In this document: positions 53,198-61,684 of the stretch, one piece after another
Numbering within the stretch: the first letter of the stretch is position 1
How the letters are laid out: the number at the start of each line of letters is the position of its first letter
Origin: Actinomadura cremea
Lineage (GTDB): Bacteria > Actinomycetota > Actinomycetes > Streptosporangiales > Streptosporangiaceae
Assembly (NCBI RefSeq): GCF_014648495.1
Contig: NZ_BMRF01000002.1
Span: 496,001-560,000, forward strand
Length of the DNA: 64,000 nucleotides
Reading direction: 5' to 3'
Position numbers and translations under genes: made by a program
Notes under the pieces: generated by a model
The model's database searches: none
What the model saw: the letters and a program-made list of their open reading frames with translations, nothing else
What the model was told of the DNA's origin: nothing

Positions 53198-53950
53198 TCA
53201 GGGCTTGCGCGCCTCGACGAGCACCCGCGTCGAATGGGCGACGAACGGGCCGTCCGTCCGGATCCGCGCGTCCAGTTCCCGCAACCGGTCCCGGTACTTC
53301 TCGACCGTGAACCCCGGGACCGTCCACACGACCTTCCGCAGGAAGTGGACGACGGCCCCGACGTCGAAGAACTCCATCCGGAGCCGCTCCATCCGCAGAT
53401 CGGCGATCTCCAGCCCCGCCGCCTCGGCACCGGCCCGTTCCACATCCGGGTGCCGCGCCCGCTTCGCGTCCGGCCGCGGCCCGAGGAAGAACTCCACGAC
53501 CTCCCAGACGCTCCCGGGCCCCACGTGCTGCGCGAAGTAGGTTCCGCCCGGCCGGAGCACCCGCGCGATCTCGTCCCACCACACGGTCACCGGATGCCGG
53601 CTCGTCACCAGGTCGAACGCCTCGTCGGCGAACGGCAGCGGCGGCTCGTCCGGATCCGCCACCACGACCACCCCGCGCGGATGCAGCAGCCGGGTCGCCT
53701 TCGCGACGTTCGGCGGCCACCCCTCCGTGGCCACCATCGTCCGCGGGAGCGCCCCGGCCCCCGCGAGCACCTCGCCACCGCCCGTCTGCACGTCCAGCGC
53801 GGCATCGACCTCGCGCAGCCGGGCGCCCAGCGACCGCTGGTACCCCCACGAGGGCCGCGCCTCGGTGGCCCGCCCCTCGAACCACGAGAAGTCCCACCCC
53901 TCGACGGGCGCCGCCTCGGCCTCCGCGACCAGCTCCTCGAACTCACGCAC
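53198..53950 (-). CDS. SAM-dependent methyltransferase (class I)
   Basis: The 250-residue protein has a weak nucleotide-binding motif (VDAALDVQTGGGEVL in place of the usual DxGxGxG), VVVVADPDEPPLPFADEAFDLVTSRH as the post-I and II region and WWDEIARVLRPGGTYFAQHVG typical of UbiE-like methyltransferases. It starts at ATG 53950 and overlaps the small gene at 53943. The acceptor is unknown. Confidence 0.8.
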   Translation of the reverse strand: MREFEELVAEAEAAPVEGWDFSWFEGRATEARPSWGYQRSLGARLREVDAALDVQTGGGEVLAGAGALPRTMVATEGWPPNVAKATRLLHPRGVVVVADPDEPPLPFADEAFDLVTSRHPVTVWWDEIARVLRPGGTYFAQHVGPGSVWEVVEFFLGPRPDAKRARHPDVERAGAEAAGLEIADLRMERLRMEFFDVGAVVHFLRKVVWTVPGFTVEKYRDRLRELDARIRTDGPFVAHSTRVLVEARKP

Positions 53951-54215
53951 CCGCCCATGATCCCCGTTCCGCCGACCGCTCCGCGACCTCGGCCGCCGCG
54001 CGGTCCCCGCCCGCGACGATCGGACGCTCCTCGACGTAGGCCCACGTGCCGTCCGGCATCACCCGTCCGCTCACCTGCACAGGGCCCGTCCGATCGTCCA
54101 TGAACACCCACAGCAGCGGCGGGCGCACGTCGTAGAACTTGACGCACCGCCCACCGCGCGCCTTCACGGCCTCCGCGAGCGAGTCCAGCCGCCGCCGCAC
54201 GAGCCGTCCCCTCAT
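53943..54215 (-). CDS. Small hypothetical protein between an ATPase and a methyltransferase
   Basis: The 90-residue basic/hydrophobic protein starts at ATG 54215, overlapping the ATPase stop by ATGA, and ends 8 bases inside the methyltransferase start. It begins MRGRLVRRRLDSLAEAVKARG, then GRCVKFYDVRPPLLWVFMDD and GTWAYVEERPIVAGGD. I do not recognise the family. The overlaps suggest a real gene in an ATPase-small protein-methyltransferase operon. Confidence 0.6.
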   Translation of the reverse strand: MRGRLVRRRLDSLAEAVKARGGRCVKFYDVRPPLLWVFMDDRTGPVQVSGRVMPDGTWAYVEERPIVAGGDRAAAEVAERSAERGSWAGA

Positions 54216-54646
54216 CCAGCAGCGACCTTGGCCCAGACCCACTTGCCGGACGGCTCGGTCCTGCACGCCCCGCAGCCCGATGCGAGCGCCCGCACGAGGT
54301 GCAGCCCCCGCCCGCCTTCGTGGCGTCCGGGCTCCAGGGCCGAGGCGTCGGGCAGGACGTCCCGGACGAGCGGCCGAACGAGCGGCATCGCGTCGGACGA
54401 GTCCCACACCGCGACGAGCACGGCCCCGCCCTCCCGCGCGACCCGAACCCGGATCTCCGAGTCCGGCGTGATCCGACCCGCGTTCGTGATCAACTCGGCG
54501 ACGATCAGGAGAACGTCGTCCGCGATCTTCCGGAGCCCCCATTCGTCCAGCCGGAACCCCACGAGCGTCCGCACCATTCCCGGCGTACTCCGCGCCGCTA
54601 GACACGATATGTCCAGCTCGCCCGATTGGGTGGCTTTGGTGTTCAT
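54212..54646 (-). CDS. Anti-sigma/serine kinase-like ATP-binding protein (HATPase_c_2)
   Basis: The 144-residue protein has the GHKL-type ATPase core: LLIVAELITNAGRITPDSEIRVRV as the N-box, AVWDSSDAMP as the G1 box and EGGRGLHLVRALASGCG as the G2 box. It resembles the RsbW-like small ATPases that occur next to HTH-DUF397 pairs in actinomycetes. The start is ATG 54646. Its target is probably an anti-sigma partner or the HTH protein (inference). Confidence 0.8.
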   Translation of the reverse strand: MNTKATQSGELDISCLAARSTPGMVRTLVGFRLDEWGLRKIADDVLLIVAELITNAGRITPDSEIRVRVAREGGAVLVAVWDSSDAMPLVRPLVRDVLPDASALEPGRHEGGRGLHLVRALASGCGACRTEPSGKWVWAKVAAG

Positions 54647-54700
54647 TATTGCTCCCCCTCGCCTCTTCGGTTTCTGAGACAAGGGTGACGTTCGCTGATT

Positions 54701-54713
54701 ACCTTGAAAAGGT
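54701..54713. promoter_or_regulatory. Palindrome in the divergent HTH/ATPase region
   Basis: ACCTTGAAAAGGT (arms ACCTT/AAGGT around GAA) lies 34 bp before the HTH start, in a stretch less GC-rich than the surroundings. It may be an operator for the adjacent HTH protein. Confidence 0.4.
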
Positions 54714-54746
54714 TCGTGGGAAGAATGCAACAAGTAGAGGAGAGGC

Positions 54747-55556
54747 ATGAACGGCCACGACTACCTCCGTCCGGATGTCTCCCTGTGGGATCTAATAGCT
54801 GTTGAGCTGCGAAGACAGCGTCACGCGCGCGGACTCTCCGGTGATGCCCTGGGGGTGATACTCGACTGCAATCGGTCGACTGTTGCACGGTATGAATCGG
54901 GCTACGTTCAACTGCCGATCGCCCGCGCAAGGATCTTGGACCGGGCATGGGGGACTCAGGGCCTCTTCGAAAATCTGGTCAAACACGCCAAGAGCGCCCG
55001 GGACCTCGACTGGTGGGAGACCTTTAAGGAATATGAGCGGCGTGCCACGCTCATCAAGACTTACGAGCCGTCGTTGATGCCCGGGCTCCTCCAGCGAGAT
55101 GGCTATGCGCGGGCCGTCTTCGTGGCCAGCCGAAGAACAGACGTGGAGGAGGCGGTGACCGAACGCCTGGCGCGGCAGGAGATCCTGAGGCGACAGGAGC
55201 CCTGCAAACTCATGGCCATCATCGACACCGCGGCCATCCTCCGCGCATTCGGGGATGAGGAGGTCATGCGAGACCAGCTCGGGCACCTTCTGGAGGTGTC
55301 GGAGTGGCCGAACGTCTACCTGCGCGTCACTTCGGACCGCCTCGTCGGCTACGGCGGCGTGGGCGGCGGGTTCACCGTCATGCAGACACCCACGGGCGAC
55401 CTCGGCTTCGCCGCCGTTGGTTCCATTGGCCACGTCTCGCTCGACGCCACCGACATTCAGGAGCAAGCGATACGGTACGACCAGATCGGTATGTCCTCGT
55501 TGTCCATCGAGGCATCCCGGGCCTTCATCGTCAAGACACTGGACGCATTCTCATGA
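54747..55556 (+). CDS. Helix-turn-helix regulator with DUF5753 domain
   Basis: The 269-residue protein has an N-terminal Xre-type HTH (about residues 17-70: ELRRQRHARGLSGDALGVILDCNRSTVARYESG) and a DUF5753 domain (about 85-265) with YEPSLMPGLLQRDGYARAVF. GAGGAGAGG precedes ATG 54747. With the DUF397 gene and the divergent ATPase it forms the Streptomyces-type developmental/Scr1-like set, often linked to antibiotic production and differentiation. It overlaps the DUF397 gene by 4 bp. Confidence 0.85.
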   Translation: MNGHDYLRPDVSLWDLIAVELRRQRHARGLSGDALGVILDCNRSTVARYESGYVQLPIARARILDRAWGTQGLFENLVKHAKSARDLDWWETFKEYERRATLIKTYEPSLMPGLLQRDGYARAVFVASRRTDVEEAVTERLARQEILRRQEPCKLMAIIDTAAILRAFGDEEVMRDQLGHLLEVSEWPNVYLRVTSDRLVGYGGVGGGFTVMQTPTGDLGFAAVGSIGHVSLDATDIQEQAIRYDQIGMSSLSIEASRAFIVKTLDAFS

Positions 55557-55738
55557 TCACTAATTGGCGCAAGTCCGCGCGGTCGGAGGGCCACGGAAAC
55601 TGTGTTGAGTTGGCGGCGCTCCCTGGAAAAGTGGCCATCCGGGACAGCAAGGCTTGCGAGGCGGGGCACCTCGCCCTCGACCGCGCGGCGTTCGCCGACC
55701 TGCTTGCCCGGGTGAAGCGGGACGAGTTCGTGCGCTGA
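55553..55738 (+). CDS. DUF397 protein
   Basis: The 61-residue protein has the DUF397 signature: WRKSARSEGHGNCVELA at its N-terminus, VAIRDSK in the middle and LALDRAAFADLLARVK at the end. ATG 55553 overlaps the HTH stop (ATGA). DUF397 proteins usually partner the HTH-DUF5753 regulator upstream. Confidence 0.87.
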   Translation: MITNWRKSARSEGHGNCVELAALPGKVAIRDSKACEAGHLALDRAAFADLLARVKRDEFVR

Positions 55739-55778
55739 CCACAGCGGGGCTCTGGCGGTCAACGGGCATACTGCCGAT

Positions 55779-56150
55779 ATGCCTGTCTCGCTGCATCACA
55801 TCGTCATCGACGCCCACGACCTGCCCGGCCTGGCCCGGTTCTGGGCCGAGGTGCTGCGCTGGCGGATCCTCTCCGAACGGGAACGGGAGGTCGTGATCGG
55901 GCCGGACGAGAACGCGCAGGTGGGCATCTGCTTCATGCCGGTGACGGACCGCAAGGTGGTCAAGAACCGCGTGCATCTCGATCTGACGTCCCCCGCGGAG
56001 GACCGGGAGGCCGAGATCGAGCGCGTTCTCGCACTCGGCGCCCGCAGGGCGGACGTCGGGCAGACCGGCAACGAGTCGTGGACCGTGCTGGCCGATCCCG
56101 AGGGAAACGAGTTCTGCATCGTCCGCCCGAAGAAGACCCTTATCGGCTAG
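55779..56150 (+). CDS. VOC-family protein (glyoxalase-like)
   Basis: The 123-residue protein has one VOC module, with LHHIVIDAHDLPGLARFWAEVLRW at the N-terminus and VLADPEGNEFCIV at the C-terminus. The metal ligands are not certain. It is short and stands alone; the function could be resistance, isomerisation or binding. A start at ATG 55779 is supported by the family N-terminus. Confidence 0.78.
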   Translation: MPVSLHHIVIDAHDLPGLARFWAEVLRWRILSEREREVVIGPDENAQVGICFMPVTDRKVVKNRVHLDLTSPAEDREAEIERVLALGARRADVGQTGNESWTVLADPEGNEFCIVRPKKTLIG

Positions 56151-56203
56151 AGGCGGGCGCTCCTGCTCCGTGGCCCGGTTCGAAGGTCCGGCGGCCGAGC
56201 GGG

Positions 56204-57115
56204 TCAGCGGTTCTCGAGGGGGAGGAGTTCGGCGGCGAACGCGTCGAGCCAGGCGGGACGGGACGGCACCGGGCCCGCCGGACGGACGACGAACTTCGAC
56301 AGGCCGGCGTCGATGAAGCGGCGGAGGTGTGCGCGGGCGCCGTCCCAGCCCCAGCAGAGGAGGTCGCGCGGGTCGGCCACGTCGGGACGGTCCTTCGCGA
56401 GCCGGGCCAGGAATGCGTCCACGGTGCGGTGGTCGGTGTCGTCCTGGACGATCGTGAGGTAGGTGCCGTAGTGGTCCTCCTCGATCGCCCGGCCCGCCCG
56501 GTCGGCGGCGGCGAGAATCCGGGCGCGGCCGGTCTCGGCGTCGGCCGGGGTGATCGTGCTGCCGAGCCAGCCGTCGCCGAGCCGTCCGATCCGGTCCATG
56601 GCGGCGGGGACGCGGCCGCCCAGCCACAGGTCGAGGGGCTTGGCGGGCAGGGGCGCGACCGACGCGTCCTCGAAGGTGAAGTACCGCCCGCGGTGGGTGA
56701 CGGACGGGCTGGTGAGCAGCGCCCGCACGACCTGCAGGGCCTCCTCGAACACCTCCGCGCGGCCGCCGTCCACGGGGAAGGCGGGACGGTCGCCGCGCCG
56801 GGCGGGACGGACGCCGAAGACGGGCAGGACGCGCCGGGGGGCGAGCGCCGCGAGCCCGGCGAGCTGCGCGGCGACGATCGCGGGGTTGCGTCCGGGCAGC
56901 ACCAGCACGCCCGTCCCGAGCTTCAGCCGTTCGGTGCGGCCCGCCGCGTAGGCCATGCCGACCAGGGGGTCGACCGTGCCGGGCGCGGACACCAGGTCCG
57001 ACAGCCACAGGGAGTCGATCCCGCGCGACTCCAGGTCCGCCGCGAGGCCGCTGAGCGCCGGATCGTCCACCGTGCCGCGTTCGGGCACGTCCCCCACACC
57101 GATGCGGATCTTCAT
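56204..57115 (-). CDS. LLM-class F420-dependent oxidoreductase
   Basis: The 303-residue luciferase-like protein starts at ATG 57115 (MKIRIGVGDVP). It shows SLWLSDLV, RTERLKLGTGVLVLPGRNPAIVAAQL and a PLDLWLGGRVPAAMDRIGRLGDGWL segment. It is a third member of this family in the window, less similar to the two at 7005 and 18214. A VOC-family gene lies 33 bp upstream on the same strand and may be co-transcribed. Confidence 0.8.
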   Translation of the reverse strand: MKIRIGVGDVPERGTVDDPALSGLAADLESRGIDSLWLSDLVSAPGTVDPLVGMAYAAGRTERLKLGTGVLVLPGRNPAIVAAQLAGLAALAPRRVLPVFGVRPARRGDRPAFPVDGGRAEVFEEALQVVRALLTSPSVTHRGRYFTFEDASVAPLPAKPLDLWLGGRVPAAMDRIGRLGDGWLGSTITPADAETGRARILAAADRAGRAIEEDHYGTYLTIVQDDTDHRTVDAFLARLAKDRPDVADPRDLLCWGWDGARAHLRRFIDAGLSKFVVRPAGPVPSRPAWLDAFAAELLPLENR

Positions 57116-57147
57116 GCGGCCATCAGATCCCCCGTTCGCGCGCACCG

Positions 57148-57750
57148 TCAAGGCGGGCCGAGGTCGAGGCCGTCCAGGCGTGCGGTCAGGCCCTCCCGTT
57201 CGCCCGTCCGGACCTCCGGCGCGACGCCGAGCGCGGCGAGTTCGGCGCGCAGCGCGCCGGGGTCGGGGTGCGTGATGACGAACGAGCGGAGCGGGACGAC
57301 CGGCAGCGCGTCCGCCGGATGGTCCGCGTCCCCCCAGTCGATCAGGAACGGCCGGACGCCGGGGGTCGGCGGGGTGAGCCGCCAGCTCAGGAGCGTGCCG
57401 TCGGGGCGCCGCCGGGACATGCCGAACGCGTCGTCCAGGTCGATCCCGGCCGTCCGGGCCCGTGCGACGGCGGCGTCGATGCCGTCGGTCGCGACCGCCC
57501 AGCCGACCAGCGCGGGCGCGGCCAGGCCGTCGACGCCGAACTGGCGCGTACCGGCGACGTCGGGCTGGTCCGGGTCCGGGCCGACGATCTCCAGGTAGCT
57601 CCGGCCGCCGAGCCCGAGCAGGAAGTTGCGGGTGCCGAGGCCGACGTGCGGCCCGCCCTCGACCGGCCGTACCCCGGTCCGTTCGGCGATCCGTTCCACC
57701 GCCGCCGCGAGGTCCGGCGCCGCGTACACGAGGTGGTCAAGGGCGGGCAC
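57148..57750 (-). CDS. VOC-family protein (glyoxalase-like)
   Basis: The 200-residue protein has a VOC fold with LDHLVYAAPDLAAAVERIAERTG at the N-terminus and GTRNFLLGLGGRSYLEIVGPDPDQP. It starts at GTG 57750, 14 bases inside the end of the TetR gene, so it is coupled to the TetR transcript. The function is unknown. Confidence 0.75.
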   Translation of the reverse strand: MPALDHLVYAAPDLAAAVERIAERTGVRPVEGGPHVGLGTRNFLLGLGGRSYLEIVGPDPDQPDVAGTRQFGVDGLAAPALVGWAVATDGIDAAVARARTAGIDLDDAFGMSRRRPDGTLLSWRLTPPTPGVRPFLIDWGDADHPADALPVVPLRSFVITHPDPGALRAELAALGVAPEVRTGEREGLTARLDGLDLGPP

Positions 57751-58330
57751 GGTGCGGCTCCCCGGGTGCGGCGGGACGGCCGGTGGTCAGGCCGCGCAGC
57801 GCCAGTTCGACCCAGCGGCGGCGGGCCGGTTCGGGGACGTCGTCGTCCGGCAGGGTGCCCATCAGCAGCACGAGGTCGCCGACGGTGACGTCGGGGCGCA
57901 GGGTGCCCTCGCGGTGTGCGGCCCCGACGATGCGCGCGAGCCCGCCGACGGCGCGTTCCCCCAGGTCGGGACGGTCGGCCATGCCGAGGTTGCGCAGGGC
58001 GGCCTTCACCCCGCGGTCCTGGCCGACGGCCTCGCTGGCCCACTCGAACAGGGTGGTCAGCTCGGCGACGGCGCTGCCGCCCGCGTCGACGCGCGCGACG
58101 GCGGTGTCGAGCGCCTCGAACATGCGGGTGGACATCTCGTCCACGATCGCGTTCACCAGGTCGGCCTTGGTCGGGAAGTGCCGGTAGAGGGTGCCCACGG
58201 CCAGGCCCGCCTCGCGGGCGATGTCGTCCATCCCGGCCTGCTCGCCGCGCGCGGCGATCAGCGTGCGCGCGGCGCGCAGGATGTTGGCCCGGTTCCGGGC
58301 GGCGTCGGCGCGCAACCCCATGAACGTCAC
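57737..58330 (-). CDS. TetR-family regulator of the MMPL exporter
   Basis: The 197-residue protein has the HTH region ILRAARTLIAARGEQAGMDDIAREAGLAVGTLYRHFPTKADLV. I prefer GTG 58330 (GGAAGGG just upstream); ATG 58321 and GTG 58351 are alternatives. The divergent MMPL gene and a clear inverted repeat between them indicate local repression of the exporter and of itself. Confidence 0.83.
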   Translation of the reverse strand: MTFMGLRADAARNRANILRAARTLIAARGEQAGMDDIAREAGLAVGTLYRHFPTKADLVNAIVDEMSTRMFEALDTAVARVDAGGSAVAELTTLFEWASEAVGQDRGVKAALRNLGMADRPDLGERAVGGLARIVGAAHREGTLRPDVTVGDLVLLMGTLPDDDVPEPARRRWVELALRGLTTGRPAAPGEPHRARP

Positions 58331-58363
58331 CGTCCCTTCCGAGGACTCCACAACATGAGCTAT

Positions 58364-58385
58364 GGTTCACTATAGATGGTGAACC
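58364..58385. promoter_or_regulatory. TetR operator between TetR and MMPL genes
   Basis: GGTTCAC (58364-58370) and GTGAACC (58379-58385) form a perfect 7-bp inverted repeat with an 8-bp spacer. A second overlapping repeat, GAACCTATGTTC (58381-58392), shares the right arm, which may allow two dimers to bind. Confidence 0.65.
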
Positions 58386-58454
58386 TATGTTCAGGTTATG
58401 GAGGGCGCCCGCCCGGCCGCGACGGCCGCTGAACGCACCTGTCCTTTTCCGTCC

Positions 58455-58478
58455 CGAAAGCACGTACGTCTGCTTTCG
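58455..58478. promoter_or_regulatory. Stem-loop in the MMPL leader
   Basis: CGAAAGCA (58455-58462) and TGCTTTCG (58471-58478) form a perfect 8-bp stem with an 8-base loop, about 20 bp before ATG 58500. It could be a second operator, or a structure in the 5' leader that affects expression. Confidence 0.5.
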
Positions 58479-58499
58479 CATGCCTTCTTTGAGGGGAAC

Positions 58500-60698
58500 A
58501 TGTCCGCTCTCGCACGCTGGTGCCACCGGCGGCGGCTCGTCGTCGTCCTGCTCTGGCTTGGGGCCCTCGCCGGGCTGGGCGTCGCGTCCCAGTCGGTCGG
58601 CACCTCCTACAGCACCGACCTCACCCTTCCCGGTACCGAGTCCAAGACCGCCCTGGAACTGCTCCAGGAGGCGTCGCCCGAGCAGTCCGGCTCCACCGGC
58701 ACCGTCGTGTGGCGGGTGGAACGCGGGACCGTCCGCGACGCCGCCGTCCGGGAGCGGATGACCGCCGCCCTCGACCGCATCTCCCGGCTCCCCGCCGTCG
58801 GCGACGTGCGCGGGCCGTACGGACCGGGCGGGGACGGGCAGGTCAGCCGGGACGGCCGCACCGCCTACGCCCAGGTCGCCTTCGGCGAGCAGACCGAGGC
58901 CCTGGCGCCCGAGGACGTCCAGCGGGTCGTCGACACCGCCCGGCAGGCCGCCGCCGACGGGGTGCGCGTCGAACTGGGCGGTCCGGCGGTCACGCGCGTC
59001 GACGAGCCGGGCACCGGCACCGCCGAACTGATCGGCGTCGTCGCGGCGGCCGTCGTGCTGTTCCTGGCGTTCGGATCGCTCTTCGCCATGGCCGTCCCGC
59101 TCGTGACCGCCGTCGCCGGACTCGGCAGCGCGATCCTGGCGATGGGGCTGCTCAGCAACGCGTTCACGGTCGCCGACCTGGCCCCCACGCTGGGCACGCT
59201 GATCGGGCTCGGCGTCGGCATCGACTACGCCCTGTTCATCGTCACGCGCCACCGCGCCGGACTGAAGGCGGGACGCGACGTGGAGGACTCGGTCGTCGCG
59301 GCCGTGCGCACCTCCGGCCGGGCCGTCCTGTTCGCCGCCGGAACCGTCGTCGTGTCCCTGCTCGGCATGCTCGTCCTCGGCCTCGCCTTCCTGAACGGCG
59401 TGGCGATCAGCGCGGCGATGACGGTCGCGTTCACCGCCGTCGCCGCCGTCACCCTGCTTCCGGCGATGCTCGGCTTCCTCGGGACGCGCACGCTCAGCCG
59501 CCGGGAACGGCGTGCCCTCGCCGAGCACGGTCCCGTCGCCGAGACCGAGGCCACCGGGGCGTGGTCGCGCTGGGCGGCCGCCGTGCGGCGGCGCCCGAGG
59601 GCGCTGTCCGCCGTGGCCCTGCTCGTCATGGCGGTGCTCACGATCCCGGTGTTCGGGATGCGGCTCGGCTCGTCCGACCAGGGCAACGACCCGCAGGGCA
59701 CGACGACCCGCGCGGCCTACGACATGCTGGCCGACGGGTTCGGGCCCGGGTTCAACGGCCCGCTGTACCTGGTCGCCGAGGTGCCGAACGCGGACGGACG
59801 GGCGGCGCTCGACGCGCTCGCCCGGCGGGTGCGCGACGCCGAGGGCGTGGCGAGCGCGACCGCCGTGCCGATGCGGGAAGGCGCGACCGTGGGCGTCGTC
59901 GAGGTGGTCCCCACGAGTTCGCCGCAGTCGCCGCGCACGTCCGAGCTGATCGAGCGGCTGCGCGGCGAACACGTCCCGGCCGCCGAGCGCGACACCGGCC
60001 TCCAGGTCCACGTGGGCGGTGAGACGGCCGTCGACGACGACTTCGCGGACGTGCTGGCGGACCGGATGCCGCTGTTCGTCGGCGTGATCGTCGGCCTCGG
60101 GTTCCTGCTGCTCCTCCTCGCGTTCCGCAGCCTGGTCGTCCCGGCGACGGCCGCGGTGATGAACCTGTTCGCCGCGGGCGCCGCGATGGGCGTGGTGGTC
60201 GCCCTCTTCCAGTGGGGGTGGGCCTCGGAGCCGTTCGGCCTGGGCACCGGCCCGGTGGAGACGTTCCTGCCGGTGCTGATGCTGCCCGTCCTGTTCGGCC
60301 TGTCCATGGACTACCAGGTGTTCCTGGTCAGCCGGATGCACGAGGAGTGGGCGCGGCACCGCGACAACGGACGGGCCGTGATCGTCGGGCAGGCCGCCAC
60401 CGGACGCGTCATCACCGCCGCCGCCACCATCATGATCGCGGTGTTCGGGGCGTTCGTGCTGGGGGGCCGGCGGGTGATCGCGGAGTTCGGCGTCGGCCTC
60501 GCCGCCGCCGTGGCGCTGGACGCGTTCGTGCTGCGCACCGTGCTCGTCCCCGCCCTGATGCACCTGCTCGGCCGTGCCAACTGGTGGCTGCCGCGATGGC
60601 TGGACGCCCGCCTGCCGCGCCTGTCGGTCGACCCGCCCGCCGAGCCGGTCGCGGCCGCCGTCCCCCGGACGGAGGGCGAGCCGCAGCGGCAGCACTGA
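58500..60698 (+). CDS. MMPL-family RND transporter
   Basis: The 732-residue membrane protein starts at ATG 58500 (GAGGGGAAC before it); a longer in-frame start exists at 58398 but lies over the operator region. Twelve spans are expected, in two repeats. The first half has LIGVVAAAVVLFLAFGSLFAMAVPLV and IDYALFIVTRHR; the second half has LPVLFGLSMDYQVFLVSRMHEEW. Two periplasmic domains lie at about 40-170 and 395-500. It is probably an exporter controlled by the divergent TetR; the substrate is unknown. Confidence 0.87.
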   Translation: MSALARWCHRRRLVVVLLWLGALAGLGVASQSVGTSYSTDLTLPGTESKTALELLQEASPEQSGSTGTVVWRVERGTVRDAAVRERMTAALDRISRLPAVGDVRGPYGPGGDGQVSRDGRTAYAQVAFGEQTEALAPEDVQRVVDTARQAAADGVRVELGGPAVTRVDEPGTGTAELIGVVAAAVVLFLAFGSLFAMAVPLVTAVAGLGSAILAMGLLSNAFTVADLAPTLGTLIGLGVGIDYALFIVTRHRAGLKAGRDVEDSVVAAVRTSGRAVLFAAGTVVVSLLGMLVLGLAFLNGVAISAAMTVAFTAVAAVTLLPAMLGFLGTRTLSRRERRALAEHGPVAETEATGAWSRWAAAVRRRPRALSAVALLVMAVLTIPVFGMRLGSSDQGNDPQGTTTRAAYDMLADGFGPGFNGPLYLVAEVPNADGRAALDALARRVRDAEGVASATAVPMREGATVGVVEVVPTSSPQSPRTSELIERLRGEHVPAAERDTGLQVHVGGETAVDDDFADVLADRMPLFVGVIVGLGFLLLLLAFRSLVVPATAAVMNLFAAGAAMGVVVALFQWGWASEPFGLGTGPVETFLPVLMLPVLFGLSMDYQVFLVSRMHEEWARHRDNGRAVIVGQAATGRVITAAATIMIAVFGAFVLGGRRVIAEFGVGLAAAVALDAFVLRTVLVPALMHLLGRANWWLPRWLDARLPRLSVDPPAEPVAAAVPRTEGEPQRQH

Positions 60699-60748
60699 AC
60701 GCCGTCGGCGAGGAGGTCGGCGCACGGACCCTGCATAGGCTGGTCCGC

Positions 60749-61327
60749 GTGACCGACTTCTTCGCCGGGGACACCCGAACCAACCGCGAACGCATGCTGG
60801 CCGGCGACCCGTACATCGCCGACGACCCCGAGCTGGAGGCCGCGTCCAAGCGCGCGATCGCCCTGGCCCACCGGTACGGCGAGGTGTACGCCACCGACCA
60901 GGACGCCGCACGTCCCCTCATCGAGGAGCTGCTCGGGTCGATCGCCCCCGACGCGCACGTCCGGCCGCCGCTGTACGTCGACTACGGCACCCACATCACC
61001 GTCGGTCCGGGCACGTTCGCGAACTTCGGGCTGACCGCCCTGGACGTCGCGCCCATCACGATCGGCGCCGACGTGCAGATCGGCCCGAACGTGCAGCTGC
61101 TCACCCCCACGCACCCGCTCGACCCCGAGCAGCGGCGGGCGAAGCTGGAGGCCGCCGAGCCGATCTTCATCGAGGACAACGTCTGGCTCGGCGGCGGCGC
61201 GATCGTCCTCGCCGGGGTCACCATCGGCGCGAACAGCGTCATCGGCGCCGGGTCGGTCGTCACCGGGGACATCCCCCGGGACGTCGTCGCCGTGGGCACC
61301 CCGGCGAAGGTGGTCCGCGGCCTGTGA
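60749..61327 (+). CDS. Sugar O-acetyltransferase (maltose/galactoside type)
   Basis: The 192-residue protein has a helical N-terminus (Mac domain: ERMLAGDPYIADDPELEAASKRAIALAH) and a left-handed beta-helix of hexapeptides with the catalytic His in TPTHPLDPEQRR. The C-terminus has NVWLGGGAIVLAGVTIGANSVIGAGSVVTG. The GTG start at 60749 is read 50 bp after the MMPL stop. It overlaps the next GTG (GTGA). Confidence 0.87.
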   Translation: MTDFFAGDTRTNRERMLAGDPYIADDPELEAASKRAIALAHRYGEVYATDQDAARPLIEELLGSIAPDAHVRPPLYVDYGTHITVGPGTFANFGLTALDVAPITIGADVQIGPNVQLLTPTHPLDPEQRRAKLEAAEPIFIEDNVWLGGGAIVLAGVTIGANSVIGAGSVVTGDIPRDVVAVGTPAKVVRGL

Positions 61328-61590
61328 CGGACCGGCCGACGCCCGCCGCCCTCCGGTCCCTGCGGGCGACGCGATGGTTCACCGGCGAGGACGTTGCCGA
61401 CGACGCGCTGCGCGAAATCCTGGAGACCGCGCGCTGGACGGGCTCGGCGCGCAACCGGCAGCCGTGGCGGTTCCACACCGTCCGCTCGCCCTCGACGCGG
61501 GCCCGCCTGAGCGAGTGCGGCGCCTACGCGCCGCACCTCCGGTCGGCCCCGGTGCGCGCATCGCCACCAAATAGACAGGATCATTTGTAG
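61324..61590 (+). pseudogene. Truncated nitroreductase-family gene
   Basis: The frame starts at GTG 61324, overlapping the acetyltransferase stop. It encodes the start of a nitroreductase: LRSLRATRWFTGEDVADDALREILETARWTGSARNRQPWRF is a typical FMN-binding opening. After residue 77 (APHLRSAPV) the sequence breaks off into non-family residues and stops at 61588-61590, while a usual protein is about 200 residues. It looks like a remnant from a deletion, though a short functional protein cannot be excluded. Confidence 0.7.
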
Positions 61591-61629
61591 AATCGTCGGC
61601 GGAGGCTCGTCGCGGGACGCCGCCCGTGC

Positions 61630-61664
61630 GAGTGCGTCAACGAACGGGGGCCGTTGACGCACTC
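61630..61664. terminator. Hairpin between the nitroreductase remnant and a TetR gene
   Basis: GAGTGCGTCAACG (61630-61642) and CGTTGACGCACTC (61652-61664) are perfect 13-bp arms with a 9-base loop, between convergent transcripts. Confidence 0.65.
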
Positions 61665-61684
61665 CCGCGGGTCCCGTGGAGGGG

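Noticed and set aside
57387-60911. A 1174-codon minus-strand open frame across the MMPL gene.
   Set aside because: It is antisense to the MMPL and TetR/VOC genes, has a strongly biased Arg/Gly/His content and no domain. High GC makes such shadow frames common.
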